DNA of 64,000 bases, from positions 1,339,501 through 1,403,500 of the forward strand of contig CP060501.1 of the NCBI GenBank assembly GCA_024760545.1. The letters are read 5' to 3'. Below the pieces are notes generated by a model, which saw nothing but the letters and a program-made list of their open reading frames with translations, was not told the origin of the DNA and ran no database searches. Source of the DNA: Nitrospira sp. (GTDB lineage: Bacteria; Nitrospirota; Nitrospiria; Nitrospirales; Nitrospiraceae). The position numbers and the translations under genes were made by a program. Shown one piece after another: positions 8,988 through 19,112 of the stretch (position 1 is the first letter of the stretch; every line of letters begins with the position of its first letter).

Positions 8988-10763
8988 TTAAGCCGTGAGC
9001 ACCGTATCTTTATCTTCCGGCGTCACTTTCGCCGCACCGGATTGTTTCTTCTTCAACTCCGGCGGATCTTCCAAAATCATTTCATGATTACACCCGCCGG
9101 CCGGAATCATCGGATAGCAGTTCTCAAACGGATACGTCGGAACATCCACAATGACCGGTTTATCCGTAGACAAGGCTTCTTTCAGCACGGCATCGAGATC
9201 GTCGGCTTTCTTGACCCGCAATCCCACCGCTCCATAGGCATCCGCCAGTTTGACAAAATCCGGAGTCGTATCCAGATAACTCGACGCGTAGCGCCCTTCG
9301 TAGAATAGATCCTGCCATTGCCGGACCATACCGTGAAATCCGTTGTTCAAGATGATGATCTTCACCGGCAGTTTGCTCACCACGGCCGTCGCCATTTCCT
9401 GCATATTCATCTGGATGCTGCCGTCTCCCGCAATACAAAGCACCAGACGATCCCGGAAGGCGGCCTGAGCACCCATCGCGGCAGGGAAGCCAAAGCCCAT
9501 CGTTCCAAGTCCCCCCGAGGTCAACCACCGGTTCGGCTTCGCCAATTTGAAATACTGCGCGGCCCACATCTGGTGCTGTCCGACATCGGTCGAGACGATC
9601 GGATCCCTATCCTTAGTCAGTTCATACAACCGCTTGACCACTTGCTGTGGCTTGATCGGCCCGTCCTTGTCTTGGTGATACATCAACGGATGGGCCTGTT
9701 GCCATTCTCGGATCTGATCCCACCACGGCTTCCGCAGTTCTTTCTGCTCGCCGTTTACCGTCGCACGCAAGATTTGGTTCAGCTCGCGAAGGACCGCCTT
9801 GCAATCGCCGACGATCGGAATGTCGACGTGTATATTTTTTCGAATGGACGTCGGGTCGATATCGATATGGATCACTTTCGCATAGGGACAGAACTCCGAC
9901 ACCTTCCCCGTCACTCGGTCGTCGAACCGAGCGCCGACCGCGATCACAAGGTCGGAGTAATGGACAGCCATGTTGGCCTGATAGGTCCCGTGCATCCCCA
10001 TCATGCCCATGGAGAGAGAATGTTCTCCGGGAAATGCACCCAAGCCCATCAGCGTCATGTCTACTGGAATCTGTGTCATCTCGGCCAGTTCGAGCAGTTC
10101 TTGCGAGGCTCCTGAAAAAACCACGCCGCCGCCGACATAGAGAATCGGCTTTTTGGCCTTCATGATGGCTTCGGCCGCCTGCTTGATCTGCCATTTGTTC
10201 CCTTCGTATGTCGGGTTGTAGCCTCGGATCGAGACAGAATTCGGATAGGTGAATTCCGCTTTGGCCATCGACACATCTTTTGGGATATCGACGAGAACAG
10301 GCCCGGGACGGCCGGTGGTCGCGATATAAAATGCCTCTTTGATCGTAGCCGCCAAGTCGTTCACATCTTTCACGAGAAAATTGTACTTCGTACAGGGTCG
10401 GCTCAAGCCCACATTGTCCGCTTCCTGAAAGGCATCGTTCCCGATCAAACTGGTCGGGACTTGGCCGCTAAAACAGACCAATGGGACGGAATCCATATAG
10501 GCATCGGCTAACGCCGTAATCACGTTGGTCATACCGGGACCGGAAGTGACCAGGCACACGCCGGCCTTCCCGGTGGCCTTGGCATAGCCTTCTGCCATGT
10601 GCCCCGCGCCCTGTTCATGGCGCGTCAAGATCACCTCAACATCTTTCTGTTGATGGAGCGTATCGAAAATCTTCAAGACCACTCCACCGGGAAGCGCAAA
10701 GACCGTTCTGACTCCCTCTCGCTTCAGGCATTCGATGAAGATTTCAGCACCGGTGAGTTTCAT
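8988..10763 (-). CDS. ilvB: Acetolactate synthase large (catalytic) subunit
   Basis: Thiamine-diphosphate enzyme that condenses pyruvate with pyruvate or 2-oxobutyrate. The 591-residue product has the N-terminal pyrimidine-binding domain with the catalytic-type glutamate in VILTRHEQGAGHMAEGYA. A central FAD-binding domain follows, and the C-terminal TPP motif is GDGSIQMNMQEMATAV ending ILNNG. The ATG has a GGGAGGG ribosome-binding site. A sigma-70-like promoter lies about 120 nt upstream. It is the first gene of the ilvBNC-psd-pssA run. Confidence 0.97.
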   Translation of the reverse strand: MKLTGAEIFIECLKREGVRTVFALPGGVVLKIFDTLHQQKDVEVILTRHEQGAGHMAEGYAKATGKAGVCLVTSGPGMTNVITALADAYMDSVPLVCFSGQVPTSLIGNDAFQEADNVGLSRPCTKYNFLVKDVNDLAATIKEAFYIATTGRPGPVLVDIPKDVSMAKAEFTYPNSVSIRGYNPTYEGNKWQIKQAAEAIMKAKKPILYVGGGVVFSGASQELLELAEMTQIPVDMTLMGLGAFPGEHSLSMGMMGMHGTYQANMAVHYSDLVIAVGARFDDRVTGKVSEFCPYAKVIHIDIDPTSIRKNIHVDIPIVGDCKAVLRELNQILRATVNGEQKELRKPWWDQIREWQQAHPLMYHQDKDGPIKPQQVVKRLYELTKDRDPIVSTDVGQHQMWAAQYFKLAKPNRWLTSGGLGTMGFGFPAAMGAQAAFRDRLVLCIAGDGSIQMNMQEMATAVVSKLPVKIIILNNGFHGMVRQWQDLFYEGRYASSYLDTTPDFVKLADAYGAVGLRVKKADDLDAVLKEALSTDKPVIVDVPTYPFENCYPMIPAGGCNHEMILEDPPELKKKQSGAAKVTPEDKDTVLTA

Positions 10764-10887
10764 GACAACCCTCCCTACGACCGCAAGATCCGGTCTGCCG
10801 TCAAAGGATCAGACCTCAAAAGACACGCCTTGCGAAAGACGCATCATCGTGCACAAATGTGTTTGAAATCAAGGGGAAAGATTCGAG

Positions 10888-10916
10888 ATCCTAGCATCCT
10901 CAAGGACGACCGTCAA
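10888..10916 (-). promoter_or_regulatory. Predicted sigma-70 promoter of ilvB
   Basis: On the minus strand TTGACG (10911-10916) and TAGGAT (10888-10893) are separated by 17 nt. Transcription would start near 10880, giving a leader of about 120 nt before ilvB. I see no T-box motif in that leader, unlike leuA. Confidence 0.6.
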
Positions 10917-10987
10917 TACGAGGCCCCACGGAACGCCCGGAGGAAGAGACTTGAGATCGTCCGGAAGATATGGCGTTCGCCCCAAAA

Positions 10988-11427
10988 GGGCGTGGGCGGA
11001 GAACCTGTAAGCCGGATTCTGTCCCGCAAAGAAGTTTCCCCTTTGCCTGGATGATCATTTCTCTGGGATTCGAGTTACCTCGAACCTCAAGCGACCTACC
11101 CGAAGACCTCGACCGGGCCAGTCGGTGTGCAACAGTCCGCGAGGAGCGCTGCACATGTCTTCCTATTTGGCCTTGCACCGGGCGACGCTTACCATGCCGG
11201 TGATGTCACCACCACCGCGGTGGGCTCTTACCCCACCGTTTCACCCTTACCTGTGCCTCAGCGACCAGATGGGATCCATTCGCCTTGGCCATCGGCGGTT
11301 TGATTTCTGTGGTGCCGGTGTCGGATTACTCCGCCTGGGAATTACCCAGCGCCCTGCCCATGGAGTCCGGACTTTCCTCCCGATACCAACAAGCACCGAG
11401 CGACCATCCAGTCCTCCACCCACGCGG
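10988..11427 (-). ncRNA. rnpB: RNase P RNA (bacterial type A)
   Basis: Catalytic RNA that trims tRNA 5' leaders. On the minus strand the universal core GAGGAAAGTCCGGACTCC lies near the 5' end, and the matching 3' core ACAGAATCCGGCTTACAGG lies near the 3' end. GCGTGGG (11419-11425) pairs with CCCACGC (10990-10996) to form P1, which sets the ends. The length of about 440 nt is slightly long for type A. It has its own promoter immediately upstream. Confidence 0.96.
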
Positions 11428-11431
11428 GTTC

Positions 11432-11460
11432 AGTATACGAAAGGCCGTAGGCGGAAACAA
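11432..11460 (-). promoter_or_regulatory. Predicted sigma-70 promoter of rnpB
   Basis: On the minus strand TTGTTT (11455-11460) and TATACT (11432-11437) are spaced by 17 nt. The expected start, six to seven nt further on, coincides with the first base pairs of RNase P helix P1. Confidence 0.75.
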
Positions 11461-11509
11461 GGAGAGCTGTGGATACCATGTGCGATTGGGTCGACGGAAC
11501 TCGCGCCGA

Positions 11510-12376
11510 CTATCGCCCACTTACCTCCGGCAACGGTACAGCGGGCACCGGAGTTCGTTTCTGATAGAGGGCCATGGCTTCCGGCATCCAACTCTTCAAT
11601 TGGTCAATTCTGGTCTCGTGGCCGGGATGGGTGGATAAAAATTCAGCCGGTCCGCCCCCTCCCGAGGACTGTGCCATCCGCTCCCAAAGGGCAACCGACT
11701 CACGCGGGTCATACCCCGCATCAGCGGCCAAGAGAATGCCTATGTAATCCGCCTCCGATTCATGTTTTCGGCTGAAGGGAAGGAGAACGCCGACCTGCGC
11801 TCCCACTCCAAGCGCCGCCATGGTAGCCTGACCAAGCATAGGGTTCCCGCCGCTCATTCCAATCGCCGCACCGGCAGCTTGTAACCCGATATTCGTCAGC
11901 TGCCCTTGACTCATGCGTTCCGCACCATGGCGAGCCAACGCATGCACGACCTCATGCCCCATGACGGCTGCCAAGCCCGCTTCCGTCTTGGCCATGGGGA
12001 AAATACCCGTGTAGACCGCCATTTTTCCACCAGGCAGCGCAAACGCATTGGCCGTTTTGTCATCTTTGATCACGGACACTTCCCACTGAAACTGCTTGGC
12101 CATCTCGGCATATTTTGAGCGTTTCGCGGCTTCGACGATCCGAGCGGCCACTCGTTTCACCGGTTCGATTTCACGGGGATCTTGGGACAGTTTCATCTTC
12201 GGATCGGTTTTGATCTGATTATACGCCTGCGCCCCCATTTGCATCTCTTGACCGACCGACGACATCAACAACTGCGACCGGCCTGTGTAGGGGTTGGTCT
12301 CGCACCCTGCCACGCCGAACCCAGCCACCACGAGACATGCGATCATGGTCCTTTGCCTCAATAGCGGGGCGTGCAT
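11510..12376 (-). CDS. M48-family zinc metalloprotease lipoprotein
   Basis: Predicted membrane-anchored, BepA/LoiP-like peptidase involved in envelope quality control. From the ATG at 12376, which has GGAGG seven nt upstream, the protein has a signal peptide with lipobox VAGC (Cys25). The zinc motif HEVVH is at residues 141-145, and the third zinc ligand lies in the segment ESEADYIG. This start is preferred over the longer frame, which would bury the signal peptide. The usual partner TPR domain is absent. It is divergently placed from RNase HIII. Confidence 0.9.
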   Translation of the reverse strand: MHAPLLRQRTMIACLVVAGFGVAGCETNPYTGRSQLLMSSVGQEMQMGAQAYNQIKTDPKMKLSQDPREIEPVKRVAARIVEAAKRSKYAEMAKQFQWEVSVIKDDKTANAFALPGGKMAVYTGIFPMAKTEAGLAAVMGHEVVHALARHGAERMSQGQLTNIGLQAAGAAIGMSGGNPMLGQATMAALGVGAQVGVLLPFSRKHESEADYIGILLAADAGYDPRESVALWERMAQSSGGGGPAEFLSTHPGHETRIDQLKSWMPEAMALYQKRTPVPAVPLPEVSGR

Positions 12377-12422
12377 CATACATCCTCCAACCACATGCGT
12401 CTTCTGGATCCGTCGTACTTGA

Positions 12423-12451
12423 TTGACCACCCTGCATTCCATTGGTAGATT
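12423..12451 (+). promoter_or_regulatory. Predicted promoter of the RNase HIII gene
   Basis: TTGACC (12423-12428) and TAGATT (12446-12451) are separated by 17 nt. This overlaps the upstream in-frame start at 12442 and so supports translation starting at 12493. Confidence 0.5.
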
Positions 12452-12492
12452 ACGCCGCCCTAGACAGGATTTCCAGAGGGGAGAACAGCCTC

Positions 12493-13161
12493 ATGTCAGC
12501 GCGACATCCCCACAGCACAAGTTCAATTGAGCGCATCGGCATCGACGAATCCGGGAAAGGCGACTACTTCGGTCCGCTCGTCATCGCCGCCGTCTTTGTC
12601 GACGCCACGACACAAGGCGAGCTCGCGCTCATGCAGGTCCGAGATAGCAAAAAAATCTCCGACGGGCGCATTCTCGAAATGGCTCCCGACATCAAGACTA
12701 TTTGCCCACACAGCGTCATCGCCATTGGACCGAAGAAATACAACGAGCTCTATGGGAAGATTCGCAACCTCAATCGTCTGCTTGCCTGGGGCCATGCCAA
12801 GGCGCTCGAGACCTTGCTTGAACGCGTGACATGCGAGCGAGCCATCTCCGACCAGTTCGGAGACGAGCGATTAATCCTCAACGTGCTGCAGGAAAAGGGC
12901 CGGAAGATCGTGCTTGAACAACGGACGAAAGCGGAATCGGATCTTGCCGTCGCTGCAGCGTCTATCCTGGCTCGGGCCGAATTTCTATTCCGATTGAAGC
13001 GATTGTCAGGCGAAGTCGGCACCACCCTACCGAAAGGCGCCTCCCCGGCCGTCGAACTCGCCGCGAAGATGATCATCAAGAAACACGGGCGGGAACGGCT
13101 GGACTCAGTGGCAAAGCTCCACTTCAAAACCACCCAAGCCATCCTGGCGGGACTACCCTAG
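12493..13161 (+). CDS. rnhC: Ribonuclease HIII-type RNase H2 superfamily protein
   Basis: Removes RNA from RNA-DNA hybrids. The N-terminal motif GIDESGKGDYFGPLVIAAV is the type 2 RNase H active site in its RNase HIII form (DESGKG rather than DEVGRG). Further acidic catalytic residues follow in the DSKKIS and SDLAVAAASILARAEF segments. The protein is only about 223 residues and lacks the N-terminal TBP-like domain of Bacillus RNase HIII, so it is a short form. The chosen start follows an AGGGGAG site. It converges with the zinc-ribbon gene, and the two stop codons share one CTAG. Confidence 0.85.
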   Translation: MSARHPHSTSSIERIGIDESGKGDYFGPLVIAAVFVDATTQGELALMQVRDSKKISDGRILEMAPDIKTICPHSVIAIGPKKYNELYGKIRNLNRLLAWGHAKALETLLERVTCERAISDQFGDERLILNVLQEKGRKIVLEQRTKAESDLAVAAASILARAEFLFRLKRLSGEVGTTLPKGASPAVELAAKMIIKKHGRERLDSVAKLHFKTTQAILAGLP

Positions 13162-13931
13162 ACCGATTCTCCCACTTCGAGGTCCGATGGCTTCCCTCCT
13201 GGCACTGAGGGAGCTTCTGCGGCCGGCTCGCCTTCCCAGTACAAGATACGACGGCAGTAGGGGCAGAAGTGTAAATTGTCGGAGCGTTTGACTTGCGCAA
13301 TGAGCTGCGGCGGGATCTGAAGGCGGCACCCGAGACAGATGCCGTCACGCACCGCGGCAAGCGGCTGATCCTTCCTCGAGGCCTTGACCTGGGTGTAGCG
13401 ATCAAGCAGGGACTTCTCAACCCGAGCCGATGCTTCGCGATGGTGCGTTTCGAGTTGAGCCAGTTCCACAGCGAGTTCCTTGTCCTGCGTATCCAGCCTT
13501 TCCTTCTCTTGGACAAAAACCTTCTCGAGTGCACGATGTTTCTCTTGAAGCTCTTTTGCGGTCCTCTGAAGCTCGTCGATCTTCTCCATCGACAACAGAA
13601 TCTTTTCCTCGAAATCTCCCCGCTTCTTGTTCGCCAGCTCCAGCTCGAATAAATGTGCCTGATATTCTTTGTTGGTCTTCAGACTTGCCGCATGCGACTT
13701 CATCTTCTCGGTCTGTGCCTCATGAGCTTCGAGATCTTTTTCGTGGGAACGCCGCTCCTTGGTGGCAGCTTCAACGGCTGCCTTCGTATCATTCAGGAGC
13801 TGAGCTGCTTCTCGGAGCGGAGATTCGGCGGCATGGAGACGTTCAGGGATTTTTCTGCGGATCTCAGTGACCTCCATGATACGGAGATCGAGCTTTTGCA
13901 GTTCGATGAGTGGGGAGAGTTTTTGATTCAA
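13158..13931 (-). CDS. Coiled-coil protein with C-terminal C4 zinc ribbon
   Basis: The 257-residue protein has about 170 residues of heptad-rich, charged helix (for example LEAHEAQTEKMKSHAASLKT). A zinc ribbon follows with two Cys pairs, CLGCRLQIPPQL and FCPYCRRILY. This is the CT398-like zinc-ribbon family, conserved in many bacteria; members are proposed to interact with RNA polymerase or flagellar factors, but the role is not established. It lies just downstream of tRNA-Ile on the same strand. Confidence 0.85.
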   Translation of the reverse strand: MNQKLSPLIELQKLDLRIMEVTEIRRKIPERLHAAESPLREAAQLLNDTKAAVEAATKERRSHEKDLEAHEAQTEKMKSHAASLKTNKEYQAHLFELELANKKRGDFEEKILLSMEKIDELQRTAKELQEKHRALEKVFVQEKERLDTQDKELAVELAQLETHHREASARVEKSLLDRYTQVKASRKDQPLAAVRDGICLGCRLQIPPQLIAQVKRSDNLHFCPYCRRILYWEGEPAAEAPSVPGGKPSDLEVGESV

Positions 13932-13984
13932 CGTGTCCTTTCCATCACGACTGGCGCCCTGAAGGCATCAGGCGCGCTTCCGGC

Positions 13985-14061
13985 TGGTGGGCCCACTAGG
14001 ACTTGAACCTAGGACCAGCTGATTATGAGTCAGCCGCTCTAACCACCTGAGCTATGGGCCC
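13985..14061 (-). tRNA. tRNA-Ile2 with CAT anticodon
   Basis: The minus strand folds into a cloverleaf. The acceptor GGGCCCA pairs with TGGGCCC, the D-arm contains AGCTCAG, the anticodon loop is CTCATAA, the T-loop is GGTTCAAGTCC, and CCA is encoded. The CAT anticodon in a CTCATAA loop and the overall sequence resemble tRNA-Ile2, which reads AUA after lysidine modification, more than elongator or initiator tRNA-Met. Identity as Ile is inferred. Confidence 0.9.
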
Positions 14062-14161
14062 GATCGGAAAGGGTTCGAGCTCAGGCTGACGTCTGAGTGA
14101 GCACTTGCGCCTGACGACTTCGTCGTCCTCAATCTCGGTATTTGCATCAACCTGAACCTGG

Positions 14162-14191
14162 ATTCTAGGCCGTCCCTCCGAATAGAGTCAA
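14162..14191 (-). promoter_or_regulatory. Predicted promoter upstream of tRNA-Ile
   Basis: On the minus strand TTGACT (14186-14191) and TAGAAT (14162-14167) are separated by 18 nt. This lies between the rpoD stop and the tRNA, leaving a precursor leader of about 95 nt. Confidence 0.5.
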
Positions 14192-14216
14192 ATCAGACCA
14201 CCGTGAGATTGGCCCC

Positions 14217-16031
14217 CTAGAGACTCTCGACAAAACTCCTCAGCTTCTTACTGCGGCTCGGATGCCGCAATTTCCTCAGGGCCTTGGCTTCGATTTGTCT
14301 GATACGTTCGCGTGTCACTTCGAAATCCTGGCCGACTTCTTCCAACGTATGGTCGGTCGCTTCTCCGATACCGAACCGCTTTCGCAAGACTTTCTCCTCA
14401 CGCGGGGTCAGGGTTTCCAAGGCACTGTTGATCTGCCGCTGCAAGTCGTAACGAATCGCGGCTTCCAACGGAGACACCGCCTTCTTGTCTTCGATGAAAT
14501 CACCGAGATGGCTGTCTTCCTCTTCTCCGATGGGAGTCTCGAGTGAGATGGGTTCGCGGGCGATCTTGAGAATCTTCCGAACTTTGTCCAACGGCAAATC
14601 CATGCGCTCGGCGATCTCTTCGGGAAGCGGTTCCCGCCCCAGTTTCTGCACGAGATGCCTGGAGGTCCGAATGAGTTTATTGATCGTTTCGATCATGTGT
14701 ACCGGGATCCGGATCGTTCGCGCCTGATCGGCAATGGCCCGGGTAATCGCCTGCCGAATCCACCAGGTGGCATAGGTACTGAACTTGTACCCGCGCTTAT
14801 ACTCGAATTTGTCCACCGCCTTCATGAGCCCGATATTGCCTTCCTGGATGAGATCGAGGAACTGCAGGCCCCGGTTGGTGTACTTCTTGGCGATGCTGAC
14901 CACGAGACGCAGATTCGCTTCGACCAACTCCGCCTTCCCGCGCTTGACCTTCTCTTCGGCAATGTCCAGATGTTTGACCGCGTCCTTGATTTCTTCCGCC
15001 GGGACAAGCGCTTCTTCCGTTTCGAGTTGGCGGACCTTCCCTTTGGCGGCTTGATAGACTTTCCGAATCTCCAGCAGGGTCTCTTCCGACACTCCGGTTT
15101 TCCGTTTGACCGCCAAGAAATCTTGACGACTCCGGCACATCTTTCTCAGAAGCTCGGCCCCGGCCTCTCCACCCACCCCAATGCGGCGCTGGCAACTGAC
15201 CGCCTCCCGTTCCGCCACCCTGATCTGAACCGCGAGATCCCGAACGCGCTGGACCATCCGGTCTTTCAAGACACCATGGAGGTTCACCGATTCAATCTTG
15301 TTCACCACTTGCTGGCGGATTGCATCGAATTGCTTCTTGTACTTCTTTTGTTTAACCGGATCACTGCCGATATGCTTGCCCTTCTCCGCCAGCGCCTTGA
15401 GCGCAAGCGAGACCTTCCGAACGGAGTTCAATGCCTCCAGCGTCTTCACCCGCAGCTCTTCGTAATCCCGCTCCACCGGTTGCTGCTCTTCCTCAAAATC
15501 CTCCTCGGTCTCTTGAACCGGCACGATTTCGCGCACATCGATCTTGGCGTTCTTGAGCTGATCCCGAAGAGCCAGGACGAACTCGATGGTCATCGGCATA
15601 CCGTAGATCACCGAGGCGATATCTTTTTTGCCCTCTTCAATTCGCTTGGCGATTTCGATCTCGCCTTCACGGCTGAGCAGCGCCACGCTCCCCATTTCTT
15701 TGAGATACAGCCGCACAGGGTCGTCAGTACGGCTGAGTGCGCCAGGCGTCAGATCGATCGCCTTATCGTTCTCTTCCTCGGCCTCCGCCTCGACGTCCTC
15801 CACATCCTCGCCCACCTCGCCTTCAGATCGTTTCTGAAGCCGCTCCCCCTCCGCTCCTTCGACGATTTCGATGTCCATTTCACCGAACATCGCCATAATG
15901 CTGCCGAACTGGTCCGAAGACACCACTTCAGCGGGCAAAGTGCTATTGAGCTCGTCATATGTCAGGAAACCTTTTTCCTTCCCGATCGTAATCAGCTTCT
16001 TCACCTCACCGAGCAACTCTTGTTTCGGCAT
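14217..16031 (-). CDS. rpoD: RNA polymerase primary sigma factor (sigma-70)
   Basis: Directs core RNA polymerase to housekeeping promoters. From the ATG at 16031 the protein has region 1.1, an acidic spacer (residues about 80-110), region 1.2 ([21 protein letters not shown]) and a non-conserved region. Region 2 follows with [17 protein letters not shown], then region 3 ([13 protein letters not shown]) and a region 4 helix-turn-helix ending [20 protein letters not shown]. About 604 residues is normal. It starts 3 nt from the dnaG stop, the classic dnaG-rpoD pair. A longer in-frame extension to 16220 would overlap dnaG and is not used. Confidence 0.97.
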   Translation of the reverse strand: MPKQELLGEVKKLITIGKEKGFLTYDELNSTLPAEVVSSDQFGSIMAMFGEMDIEIVEGAEGERLQKRSEGEVGEDVEDVEAEAEEENDKAIDLTPGALSRTDDPVRLYLKEMGSVALLSREGEIEIAKRIEEGKKDIASVIYGMPMTIEFVLALRDQLKNAKIDVREIVPVQETEEDFEEEQQPVERDYEELRVKTLEALNSVRKVSLALKALAEKGKHIGSDPVKQKKYKKQFDAIRQQVVNKIESVNLHGVLKDRMVQRVRDLAVQIRVAEREAVSCQRRIGVGGEAGAELLRKMCRSRQDFLAVKRKTGVSEETLLEIRKVYQAAKGKVRQLETEEALVPAEEIKDAVKHLDIAEEKVKRGKAELVEANLRLVVSIAKKYTNRGLQFLDLIQEGNIGLMKAVDKFEYKRGYKFSTYATWWIRQAITRAIADQARTIRIPVHMIETINKLIRTSRHLVQKLGREPLPEEIAERMDLPLDKVRKILKIAREPISLETPIGEEEDSHLGDFIEDKKAVSPLEAAIRYDLQRQINSALETLTPREEKVLRKRFGIGEATDHTLEEVGQDFEVTRERIRQIEAKALRKLRHPSRSKKLRSFVESL

Positions 16032-16033
16032 GA

Positions 16034-17857
16034 CTACTCCTTCACCAATGAAACCACACCGGCGGTCTGCGTGCCGGCTTTCCGCATCCGTACTTCGTTG
16101 ATCTTCACGTTCAGCAGACGCGCATCGTCCACCCGACCTTCGCGTTCGGCCGTTTTCAGTCCCGCAATGAGTTCCCTCAGCGCCTGTTCCGATCGCTTCC
16201 GGTCCAGACGATCCAGACAATCGTTAATGTGAGCCGGCACGTCGTCGAAATGATCATCACGAAGCGACAGCTCCGTGGCCAAGGTCCCGCAATCGGGGTC
16301 TTCCACTGACTCATCCAATACCGGCTGGATCTGGATGCGTCCGTCGCGGCCCACGTGGGTCAACGCCAGCTCCACAAGCTTGCGACAGGCTTCGACTGTA
16401 AACTTCTCAGGCTGCAGCCGCCGGACATCAGTCGCCGAGAGCTTGCCACCCAACATGAGGAGCACCAAGTCCCGCTCTTCCGGCATACCTTTGAATAGGA
16501 AATCTACCGTTTTACCGGTACCCCCCGGTCGCGCTGTCCCGGAATCCTGCCTCTGCCGGACAATGAGTGCCGGATAGCGTTCGATCAAACGCGACTGATT
16601 GATTCCCAACCGTTCGGCCGCAACTTTGAGGCGCTCCTCCCGCTCGATCGGATGTTCGCTCCTCTGTAGAATACGGAGGATCTCATCCACGCTGCGGATT
16701 CTGCCCTCGATCGTACTCGCTTCCGTCGCCTTGAGACTATGCTCCAACGCGAAGTCCAGTAGACTCGGCGCCTGTTCCTCCAAACGTACGAACGAGTCGG
16801 GACCATGTTTTCGAACATACGTGTCGGGATCCTCGCCTGCCGGTAACGTGACGACTTTGACCCCCAACCCGCTGTTCACGAACAAATCCAACCCTCTCAA
16901 GGCTGCTCGCACACCTGCTGCGTCCGGATCGAAGAGCAGAACGACATTGTCGGCAAAGCGCCGCATGATTTGTACATGTTCAGGGGTCAAGGCGGTGCCC
17001 AGCGTGGCGACGGTATGTGCAATGCCGGCTTGATGCAGCGCAATCGCGTCAAAATATCCCTCGACCACAATCACCGTTTTCGTTCGGCCGACGGCGTCAC
17101 GCGCATGGTCGAACGCAAAGAGCGTCTGGCTCTTCTTGAACAGAGGGGTGTCCGGTGAATTAAGGTACTTGGGCATGCCCTCGCCCAGCACGCGCCCGCC
17201 GAACCCCACCACGCGCTTGCGAAGATCAGTAATCGCAAACATCACTCGACCATGAAATTTGTCGCAATAGCCGGAGCCATTTTTTCTGGGACTGATCAAT
17301 CCGGCGGTAAGAAGTTCGGCGGTTGAAAAGCCTCGCTTCGTCAATGCTCTGAGCAAGCCATCCCATTCCGACGAGCCGACGCCGATCAGAAAGCGATCAA
17401 TAGTAGCTTGTTGAATTCCACGGGCTTCCAAATACTGGCGTCCACCGGTCCCGATTCGACCGTCCCGCAGGTTTTGCTGGAACCAGAGCGCCGCCGCCTG
17501 ATTCAGCTGCTCAAGCCGTTGTAGCTGTGACATCTGAGCCTGGGCATGCGGAGAAGCCTCCTGAACCTCGATCCCCACCTTTCGTCCAAGATCCCGAACC
17601 ACGTCCGGGAAACTTTCACCGGTCAGCCTGGTCAGAAATGTAAAGACGTTCCCACCTGCGCCACAGGCAAAGCAGTGAAAAATTTGCTTGGAAGGACTCA
17701 CCGTGAAAGAGGGATTTTTGTCCGCATGGAACGGGCAGAGCCCTTTGAGATTCTGTCCGGTTCTGGTGAGGGAGATATGCTGTCCGACGACATCGGCAAT
17801 GTCGACGCGATCCCTGATCCGGTTAATCACATCTTCAGAAATCAAACCTCTACCCAC
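16034..17857 (-). CDS. dnaG: DNA primase
   Basis: Makes RNA primers at the replication fork. The N-terminal CHC2 zinc finger is complete (CPFH near residue 41 and CFAC near residue 64). The Toprim core follows with [15 protein letters not shown] and [13 protein letters not shown], and the C-terminal region would bind helicase. The 607-residue length is usual. It is the upstream member of the dnaG-rpoD operon and has tight spacing to rpoD. Confidence 0.97.
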   Translation of the reverse strand: MGRGLISEDVINRIRDRVDIADVVGQHISLTRTGQNLKGLCPFHADKNPSFTVSPSKQIFHCFACGAGGNVFTFLTRLTGESFPDVVRDLGRKVGIEVQEASPHAQAQMSQLQRLEQLNQAAALWFQQNLRDGRIGTGGRQYLEARGIQQATIDRFLIGVGSSEWDGLLRALTKRGFSTAELLTAGLISPRKNGSGYCDKFHGRVMFAITDLRKRVVGFGGRVLGEGMPKYLNSPDTPLFKKSQTLFAFDHARDAVGRTKTVIVVEGYFDAIALHQAGIAHTVATLGTALTPEHVQIMRRFADNVVLLFDPDAAGVRAALRGLDLFVNSGLGVKVVTLPAGEDPDTYVRKHGPDSFVRLEEQAPSLLDFALEHSLKATEASTIEGRIRSVDEILRILQRSEHPIEREERLKVAAERLGINQSRLIERYPALIVRQRQDSGTARPGGTGKTVDFLFKGMPEERDLVLLMLGGKLSATDVRRLQPEKFTVEACRKLVELALTHVGRDGRIQIQPVLDESVEDPDCGTLATELSLRDDHFDDVPAHINDCLDRLDRKRSEQALRELIAGLKTAEREGRVDDARLLNVKINEVRMRKAGTQTAGVVSLVKE

Positions 17858-18004
17858 GAGAGCCGGGCTCCTTCATGCCGTCTCGCACGACCGGACGGAA
17901 CGGTTGCTAAATGACTAGAATAATTGACCGAGTAGACTAACAGACGAAAACGAAAGGTGTCAATTGACTGAGAACGAAGCCGGCGGGCATTTTCACCATC
18001 GGGT

Positions 18005-18349
18005 TCAGCCTGGAGGCCAACTCATGTGCCGCCCGCCGAGCACGTGGAAATGGAGATGAAAGACCGTCTGCCCTGCATCTCTCCCGGTATTCGTCACCAG
18101 CCGATAGCCGGACTCCTGAAGCCCTTTAAGGGCTGCGACTTTTGTACAACTCATCAGCAATCGCGCCAGCAGGGACTCATCGCCAGCCCCTAGATCCTGA
18201 ATGGCCGACACATGCCGTTTGGGGATCACCAGCGTATGGACGGGCGCTTGAGGATGAATGTCGTCAAAGGCCACAGTGTGTTCATCCTCTTGGACCAGCT
18301 TCGCCGGGATCTTCTTTTCCACGATCTTACAAAAGAGACAATCGCTCAT
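18005..18349 (-). CDS. HIT-family nucleotide hydrolase (HinT-like)
   Basis: Small histidine-triad protein that probably hydrolyses nucleoside phosphoramidates. The 114-residue product begins CLFCKIVEKKIPAKLV and carries the catalytic triad HLHFHVLGG. The ATG at 18349 has GAGGT upstream and matches the family start; the 21-codon in-frame extension does not. It lies at the end of the his run, about 90 nt after hisIE. Confidence 0.93.
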   Translation of the reverse strand: MSDCLFCKIVEKKIPAKLVQEDEHTVAFDDIHPQAPVHTLVIPKRHVSAIQDLGAGDESLLARLLMSCTKVAALKGLQESGYRLVTNTGRDAGQTVFHLHFHVLGGRHMSWPPG

Positions 18350-18439
18350 ATCGACCTCATGAAGCAGGTTTCTTTTTCCAATATGGGATGCCTGATCCAA
18401 CCATCGAACCAAGCAGCGCTCGTCGAGGATGACCGATGC

Positions 18440-19108
18440 CTACTTCTCGAACCGCAAGCCCGACTTCCCAAATCTTCGTCCCAACTCTCCATAAATGTCC
18501 TGTAACGAGATATCGTGGTACCCCAAGACCATCAGCGTATGGAAAAACAGATCGGCGATCTCGTACACGATCTCCTCTTTCTTACCGCCTTTCGACGCCA
18601 ACAGGACTTCCCCGGCTTCTTCGGCCACCTTTTTGAGAATTTTGTCATGCCCCCCCTCGAATAGCTTCGAGGTATAAGAGCCTGCCTGCGGAGTGGAGCG
18701 GCGATCTTTGATGGTCCGGAGAACACTTTCAAGAATTCCACCCTGGGCATCTTGTGAGTTCGGACGAACGACGCAGCCTTCTTCATCTAATCTCGAAAAA
18801 AAACAGGCCCGTTCCCCTGTATGACAGGTCGGCCCGGCCGGTTGAGCTTTCACGAGAATGGTGTCATCGTCGCAGTCAATGAAGAGCTCTTTCACATGAA
18901 GCGTATGACCGGACGTTTCCCCCTTCTCCCATAGCTTGTTTCTGGACCGGCTCCAAAAATACACCCTTCTTGTGGCAACCGTCTTGGCAAGCGCTTCTTG
19001 ATTCATATACCCAAGCATCAACACCGTCCCATCGAGCCAATCCTGAATCACCGCCGGGAGAAGGCCTTGCTCGTTAAATTTAAAGCGATCAACCGCTATT
19101 TGGTTCAT
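18440..19108 (-). CDS. hisI: Bifunctional phosphoribosyl-AMP cyclohydrolase / phosphoribosyl-ATP pyrophosphatase
   Basis: Catalyses steps 2 and 3 of histidine synthesis (HisIE fusion). The N-terminal cyclohydrolase has the metal-binding set DCDDDTILVKAQPAGPTCHTG and KTVATRRVYFWSRSRNKLWEKGE. The C-terminal MazG-like pyrophosphatase has EEAGEVLLASKGG and YEIADLFFHTLMVL. The ATG at 19108 gives 222 residues. It follows hisF with only 4 nt between stop and start. Confidence 0.96.
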   Translation of the reverse strand: MNQIAVDRFKFNEQGLLPAVIQDWLDGTVLMLGYMNQEALAKTVATRRVYFWSRSRNKLWEKGETSGHTLHVKELFIDCDDDTILVKAQPAGPTCHTGERACFFSRLDEEGCVVRPNSQDAQGGILESVLRTIKDRRSTPQAGSYTSKLFEGGHDKILKKVAEEAGEVLLASKGGKKEEIVYEIADLFFHTLMVLGYHDISLQDIYGELGRRFGKSGLRFEK

Positions 19109-19112
19109 TCGA

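Noticed and set aside
13985-14061. Considered as elongator tRNA-Met because of the CAT anticodon
   Set aside because: The CTCATAA anticodon loop, the GACTCATAATC stem context and overall resemblance to Ile2 tRNAs favour tRNA-Ile; some doubt remains.
14655-16232. A 525-codon plus-strand open frame antisense to rpoD
   Set aside because: It mirrors rpoD codon by codon and has no family motifs and no ribosome-binding site. It is a shadow of the GC-rich minus-strand gene.
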